DNA of 11,759 nt, taken from Ettlia oleoabundans. Taxonomy: Eukaryota > Chlorophyta > Chlorophyceae > Chlamydomonadales. The translations under genes and the position numbers were made by a program. Positions 7,501 to 11,759 of the stretch are shown here, in pieces; the stretch's first letter is position 1; every line of letters begins with the position of its first letter. The stretch spans positions 1 through 11,759 of the forward strand of contig JAAMXP010000878.1 of assembly GCA_019693395.1 (NCBI GenBank), written 5' to 3'. A model generated the notes under the pieces. That model had not been told where the DNA came from, made no database searches, and saw only the letters and a program-made list of their open reading frames with translations.

Positions 7501-9471
7501 GCAAGCCCGCCACCTCAATTCAGCTCACCCCTCGCGCTTTCTTCCTGCGCGCTTCTCCCGCCCTTTGGTGTTGGCTTGTCCCTCATGCCATCTCGTTGCC
7601 ACTTAAGGGCACCGCAGCCCTGCGTGAAACTTGCCGCCAACAAACATGTTGCCGCACTACATCACTTCACGCCTGCCCACTAATACTATAGTGCCTCCCG
7701 CCCCATGTACATCCAGCAACAGCAATGTTCAAGCACATCAACGCTCGTCACCTTAACGTGCTGCTGCTGCTGCTGCATTGGGTGCTGCCTGCAGGCGGTG
7801 CTTGATGAGACGGTGTTGGCGGCAGGCACCCTCAATGAAGTGGGCCTGCGCAACCTGGCGGTGAGTTTTTTTCCTAGCTTTAGTCCCACCACTGACACGG
7901 CTTTCTCCCTTGGTGTTCCAGAAATTTACAACTCTGGCCACAGATTCGACCTTGTTAAACTACTGTTGTCAAAAAACCGTTCACAGATTTGACGACTGGC
8001 GAGGGAGGTCGCAGCATGCGTGGTTGCCGGTGCAAGTCCTTCTCAACCAACACCTGGTCCCGCATCCTTTCATTGCCTGCAGGCCCTCCAGTCCATCATG
8101 TCTCACCAGCGGGTGGCATACGACTTTGAGTTCTTTTCCCTGGACCAGCCCACAGACGCACCAGTCACGGTGCTTAGCCTGGGGCGCTCGCTGCTGAGGG
8201 ACAGCGTGGGTGTGACCCTGCCCCTGCGACCCACCGCGCCGCTGGGTAAGGGGCCTATGCTGCAGTCGGCTGCGCCGCGCTGTGCAGTGCAGTGCTATGC
8301 TGTGCAATGCTGTTGCTGCTCGTTCCGCTTTGCCGCTGCATTGCGCTATACCCCTTTGGATGCAGCCTGCCAGCTTCATCACATCGCTGCCCTCTTCGCC
8401 AGATTTGTTTGCTCCCCCAGGCTTCGCCCCCTGGCAGTAGTGTCTACTGCCAGCCCTCCAGCTTAATTCCCCTCCAGGGTTGCACAACTCTCTTTCCCAG
8501 CACTTAAACAACCCGGGTCATACACCTGCCAGTCAGCTATCTGCTCAACAGCCCGGCTGCCCTTTGCCTTCCCTCTTCCCCTGCCGTAGCAGCCGGCGCC
8601 AGCGCTGTGGCGACAGCAGCTGCCTCTGCTGACCTGGCGCCGCTCCGTGCCTACCTGGCGGCTGCCCGCTGTGAGGATTTCGCCATCTCGCCCGACATGG
8701 AAGCCTTCCTGCAGCAGGGTGAGTGTCGTACACTGTGTGGTTCCTCAGCCAATGTATGGTTTGAAGATATTGATACTAGCGGCGGGGACAGCTGTAGGGC
8801 AGCGGGAACCCAGCAGGGGCAGCTTAGATACAATCTGTGGCTGGCACTTGCATACTGTCATGGTCAAAGCCCTGGCGAGCCGAGCCAGTCAGCCACCCAC
8901 ATAGGCACCAACTCAATGAGGCAGGCGTAAGCGCAGCCAGCCAGGCAGCCACCCAGCCATGCCCCCCCAAGCTTTTGGCCAACCACCTGCCGACGTTTCT
9001 TGATTGTTGCTGCTGCAGAGCTGGCGGGGGCGCGTCAGATGGATCGTGACATCAATGAGCGAACTTTCCACACCTGGATGAACGTACGTGGGGCCATTGA
9101 GGCCATCAAGGAAGCATGTGTTCCACTCCTGTTTGAAAGATTGATCGCGCAGAGCGTTTGCCTGCCTTTCGCACCTGGGCTCGTGTGCTTTCCTATGATC
9201 CAGGCTGGGCTGTTGCCCGTGGGTCCCATTCCCCGCTCCACATCCCTCCCCTGCCCCGTCGCATTACCCCCATCACCGCACACCCACCCGATCCACCCAC
9301 CCACTCACCCACACGACCGACCCACCCACCCATCCACACGTGTTTGTCTGCCTGCAGCTGGCGCGGCTGCTGGCGCTCAGCCACGGGGAGGCGGCGCTGA
9401 CGAGGGAGCGCTGGGCGGCGATGCAGGTGCTGGAGGAGCGCAAGCATGCGCGCCTACGAGGCAATGCCTGA
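4501..9471 (+). CDS. MCMBP: MCM-binding protein (MCMBP; ETG1 homologue), complete, 13 exons
   Basis: Exons are 4501-4632, 4718-4786, 4978-5064, 5316-5773, 5911-6133, 6505-6589, 6842-6995, 7212-7500, 7795-7860, 8083-8245, 8593-8718, 9019-9083 and 9358-9471. They sum to 2031 bases and 676 residues, close to animal MCMBP (about 640). Family marks in order: SPLQMVRELY (start), LLPNQCLVRFRGLVQDMLNP (56-75), LVPVPGESEW (124-133), KRPRED (160-165, likely nuclear signal), VLQLYDDQEVKLNEVVEVVG (284-303), VPRLHAI (341-347), LGGDDLAAEYLLLQL (386-400), RIISGPLQL (486-494), VLDETVLAAGTL (501-512), VAYDFEFF (532-539) and the ending ALTRERWAAMQVLEE. MCMBP binds MCM3-7 in place of MCM2 and acts in the nucleus in MCM2-7 assembly, unloading and sister-chromatid cohesion. 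Introns 1 and 8 are GC-AG. The exon 4/5 junction (5774-5910) and the start of exon 7 are the least certain. Lineage-specific Ala/Gly-rich inserts lie near 137-240, 424-455 and 576-590. Confidence 0.95.
4633..4717 (+). other. GC-AG intron 1 of MCMBP
   Basis: The exon ends CCCAG and the intron starts GCAAGG, the usual strong context of GC donors. The acceptor is GTGTGCAG before GTCCCGGTG. The phase is 0 and joins LAAQ to VPVLTED as family alignment demands. No GT donor near the junction gives a readable join. At 85 bases it is the shortest intron in the window. Confidence 0.8.
6134..6504 (+). other. Intron 5 of MCMBP with small tandem repeat
   Basis: This 371-base GT-AG intron joins AAGQ to SSMLLDD in phase 0. 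It holds a 25-base imperfect tandem duplication (GCTTCTGTACTGCGTTT at 6434-6450, GCTTCTGTAGTGCGTTT at 6459-6475) in the pyrimidine-rich part before the acceptor. I saw no exon-like segment that family alignment would need. Confidence 0.7.
7501..7794 (+). other. GC-AG intron 8 of MCMBP
   Basis: Exon 8 ends ACGCAG and the intron starts GCAAGC. The acceptor is GCCTGCAG before GCGGTGCTTGAT, phase 0. The join LAANTQ/AVLDETVLAAGTL matches the conserved LQL-x(5)-ILDET-x4-GTL region of ETG1. The next GT downstream, near 7565, would add a Ser/Pro-rich tail not seen in the family. Confidence 0.8.
8246..8592 (+). other. Intron 10 of MCMBP
   Basis: A 347-base GT-AG intron (GTAAGG donor, GTAGCAG acceptor) joins TAPL to GASAVAT in phase 1, making an Ala codon. 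Bases around 8277-8316 hold degenerate GCTGTGCAGTGC repeats like those of the pentanucleotide array near the left edge. Acceptors at 8589 and 8592 are both in phase, so alternative use would add or remove one Ala. Confidence 0.7.
9270..9342 (+). repeat. CCCA/CACC-rich low-complexity tract in MCMBP intron 12
   Basis: A C- and A-rich stretch with repeated CACCCACC units fills the second half of intron 12 (9084-9357), just before the acceptor CTGCCTGCAG. It contains no T-rich run and serves as the C-rich tract before the last exon. Confidence 0.7.
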
Positions 9472-9914
9472 GGCATGTACTAGCTAGTGCATGCTGGCGC
9501 AGCGGTCGCGACGCGCTTGTGTTAAGCTGGATGACACGTAGCGGCGATGAAGCCTGGTTGTAGCTGCAAACCATCGTGCCAAAAGCTGTGGCTTCAGCAG
9601 CAGACAGGACTTCTGAGAAAGTGGAGAAGGAGAGGAACGTGTAGACAGAGCGCTGTTGGAGAGCGGTTGTTGTGAGGCTTGTGGAGGCACAGCACGGCCC
9701 CAAGGAAGCAGCTGATCTGTGGCATTCGTCAGCTGGAGGGATGCTGTGGCCTCGGGACAGAGCACTGCGGTAGATTGGTAATGCAGACTGACGCCTGTGT
9801 GGTAACCAAGAGTGGTGATGTGCCGCCGGCAGCTCAATGCGCAGCGCGGCCTGCCTGTTGTCACCTCATACGATTGGTTCATTGTTGACTTTTCATGCTG
9901 CTGGCCGTGTGTAA
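9472..9914 (+). other. 3'UTR of MCMBP with TGTAA poly(A) signal at 9910-9914
   Basis: The stretch follows the TGA of MCMBP and has no further coding sequence with family similarity. TGTAA (in GTGTGTAACAC) lies 439 bases past the stop, close to the 424 bases found for the secreted-protein gene, so I take it as the likely 3' end signal. Confidence 0.45.
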
Positions 9915-10384
9915 CACAATTACAGGCTAGAGACGTGGGCAATGTGTGCATAGCAGTGCAAAACCAGCAGGACTTTGCTGTCCGAGGGTTCTGAGTTTTG
10001 AGTTTTCCGGTGAATGCGCCTGGCAGGCTGCTTCGCCAGGTGGCCGCTGGTAGAGCATGCAAGGAGGCAGTGCTGCGTGGGCAAAACGTAATCATGAGGT
10101 AGTTAACGCAGTTATGGGCCTTTATGGGCTTGGGACATTTTGGAGCGCTCCAGCTACCGGCCCGTTTCCCGACCAGTGGCGCAGCCGTACCACTTCTAAG
10201 GCCTCGTTCCCAAGGTCTCGCAGCTCTTTCTGACCCTTTGATACTGCGAACGCAGTGCCGTTGCCTCCACAACACTGGCGCAACACCTTCAAAGTACGGG
10301 GCCCGAAAGCTTTTGGCCCCAAGGCTCCACGGGTGGCTGCGGAATTCGCTGGACTTTCTCTGATCGCTGTCATAGGACAACAGC
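9915..10384 (+). other. Intergenic region and possible promoter of the right-edge gene
   Basis: This stretch lies between the presumed MCMBP 3' end and the proposed start at 10385. I saw no TATA box, repeat or RNA gene. Several open frames cross it, including a long one on the minus strand, but none reads like a conserved protein. An earlier first exon of the right-edge gene could lie here. Confidence 0.35.
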
Positions 10385-11718
10385 ATGCGCAGCTGCAGCG
10401 CTGGTGCACAGGGGAAGGACTTGGAGCAAGACCGGAGCGGCGACTGCGGCACAGGCTTTCAAAACAATCCCGAGCGGCTCTTGAGAGCTGATTTCGATCA
10501 TCAGCAGTCTGTTGGCGAGCAGCGACCTGGGCCACAAAAGGGTGTCCAGCGAGCGGCTGAGGTGCTGTCGCACTTGCCGCCGCCCATATCTGGCCCAGCA
10601 CGAGTGCTTGGGAAGCACCTAGTCTTTCCAGGTGACGCCACATAGTGCCGACGCCCATCTATGGGTGCAGGCATGCAGGCAGAGGCATCAGAGCTCCGGC
10701 AAACCTGCAACCAGGCGGGCAGCCACTTTCCCGCCTTGTGGTGAAGCCCTTGAAGCCACATGCCTTTCTGCTTTGATTTCCCCTGGTTGCCCCTGAGTTC
10801 GACCGTCATACCTGCACTAAATTCAACCTTCTGTCCCTCATTCCCTGCTATGCAGATGCCCGCTTAGAGGCTGGCTATCAAGTCATGCTAACAGAGCGCA
10901 GCAGGGCGCAGGAGGCGCAGGGGGCGTCGCTACGTGCCATTGTCTGGGCCATCACGGCCGCACGTCTGGCCCGTGGCGGCGGCCTGGTGACCGCTGCAAC
11001 CCTGGCTGTCGCGTGTGTTTTGCCTGCGCTGGTGCATCTCCTGGCCATCACCTACCGCTGGCAGCCATGTGGCAGGTGAGGAAGCTGGGGCGTGCTGTGG
11101 TACCTTCCCACCTTGCCGTTAGCCGAAGCTTGAGCTGCCCGGAACACTCAAGTCTACACGTCCGCTTTAAACAAAGCTGCACACCGTGTTCTATCAGATT
11201 TGCTGCTGCTGTATGCTGCCGGCGCTGCTGCCACTGCTGCTGCCGCTGCTGCCGGCGCTGCTGCCGATGCCGCTGCTGCACCCTCACAGCCATCTGACTG
11301 AAAGCTGCTGTGGCTGCACTCGCCAATGTGCCGCGCGCCCCTGTATTGTGCCGCAGTTGCAGTTGCAACATCGAAATGAACAGGCTAGCACAAGAACCTC
11401 CAACGGAACCAAGTTCCTTTGCCAGGCACCCACGCTCTGCTGCTGCTGCGTTTCTACCGCTCCTGCTTTCACTGATTGCTTCTGCTTCTGTTTTCTCTCT
11501 CTCTCTGCAGGCATCAGCCCCTGGCCTGCAGCCTTGCCAAACTGTTATCTGACGTGGTTGGCTTTACCACCATATGCCACCTGCATAAGGCGGCAGCCGC
11601 AGCACAATCAGTGGCCGCCAGCTGTCCAGCCTCAGCACTGGCGGTGGCGCCCGCAGCCGGCAGCGTTACTAGCGCGCTATGGCTGCTGCGCCAATCCCTG
11701 CGCTTCCCCTGCTACGCG
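10385..11718 (+). CDS. Unrecognised gene with a predicted membrane segment; 3' partial
   Basis: Exons 10856-11075 and 11511-11718 have strong signals: acceptor CTATGCAG after a pyrimidine tract, donor CAG/GTGAGG, acceptor CTCTCTCTGCAG, donor GCG/GTAGGT. They join in phase 2 with no stop. A candidate first exon, 10385-10631 (ATG to CCAG/GTGACG), ends in phase 1 as exon 2 requires and makes an Asp codon; this could be chance (one in three). The 225 readable residues have a polar N-terminus (1-100), one hydrophobic span at 126-147 (LVTAATLAVACVLPALVHLL and on) flanked by Arg residues, then an Ala/Leu-rich part with a weaker hydrophobic stretch (194-214). The residues SDVVGFTTI (169-177) look like the first metal motif of class III cyclases, but the rest of that domain is missing. 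I do not recognise the protein. It continues past the right edge. Confidence 0.5.
11201..11280 (+). repeat. CTG/CCG triplet-rich tract in an intron of the right-edge gene
   Basis: The stretch is built from imperfect CTG, CCG and GCG triplets and lies in the intron 11076-11510. One frame reads as a Leu/Pro/Ala run, but exon 2 meets an in-frame TGA directly past its donor, so the tract is not part of a read-through product. Confidence 0.7.
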
Positions 11719-11759
11719 GTAGGTGCCCGCTCTTTCCATTCCGCCCCCCCCCGCCCCCC

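Noticed and set aside
9484..10452. A 322-codon open frame on the minus strand, the longest in the window
   Set aside because: It begins at GTG, its first ATG being near 10389. It has a random-looking Ser/Arg/Cys/Leu-rich composition with no motif, lies antisense to the MCMBP 3'UTR and to the next gene's candidate first exon, and long stop-free frames are expected in GC-rich DNA.
10122..10658. A 178-codon minus-strand open frame before the right-edge gene
   Set aside because: It shows no recognisable motif, overlaps the longer antisense frame in another reading frame, and its composition follows from the GC bias.
11535..11563. SDVVGFTTI as a class III adenylate/guanylate cyclase motif
   Set aside because: The strand that normally precedes it (VTVLF-type) is absent, and no second Asp with a GD context lies about 44 residues later. 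One short string is not enough to call a cyclase.
11186..11722. A Leu/Pro-rich open frame over the triplet tract at the right edge
   Set aside because: It is in a different frame from the exon at 11511, and the phase-matched joining of 11075 to 11511 explains the region better.
1..11759. tRNA, rRNA, CRISPR arrays, insertion sequences or long terminal repeats
   Set aside because: No cloverleaf-like segment, regularly spaced repeat array, transposase-like protein or terminal repeat pair was seen on either strand.

Overview
The window reads as nuclear DNA of a eukaryote, most likely a chlorophyte green alga. It is GC-rich, coding sequence is cut into many short exons by introns of about 85-370 bases, 3' splice sites are typically TGCAG after a pyrimidine tract, and exons code for Ala-rich proteins. 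Two genes have a TGTAA pentamer, the usual algal poly(A) signal, about 425-440 bases past their stop codon. I saw no operon, RNA gene, CRISPR array or transposon. I cannot name the species.

Layout: (1) bases 1-742, plus strand, the last two exons of a gene whose 5' part lies outside the window. (2) Bases 1547-3648, minus strand, a complete seven-exon gene for a secreted 262-residue protein of unknown family with six regularly spaced cysteines. Genes 1 and 2 converge, and their 3' regions share 743-1546. (3) Bases 3649-4500, a divergent promoter region between genes 2 and 3, with a nested inverted repeat on the gene 2 side and an E2F-like site about 90 bases before the gene 3 start. (4) Bases 4501-9471, plus strand, a complete 13-exon gene for the MCM-binding protein (MCMBP; ETG1 in plants), 676 residues in my splice model, with two GC-AG introns. 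(5) Bases 9472-10384, the 3' region of MCMBP and unassigned sequence. (6) From about 10385 to the right edge, plus strand, the start of an unrecognised gene with a predicted membrane segment, open at the right end.

The only firmly identified gene is MCMBP, a partner of the MCM3-7 proteins of the replicative helicase. Nothing suggests that the other three genes share its pathway; this looks like ordinary algal gene order. The points most worth following are the unknown cysteine-patterned secreted protein, the E2F-like site before a gene whose plant homologue is a named E2F target, the two GC-AG introns, and several non-B-DNA candidates inside introns. I found no convincing new multi-gene system.

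All exon models come from manual splice-site reading with phase checking. For MCMBP they are also supported by recalled similarity to plant and animal family members.
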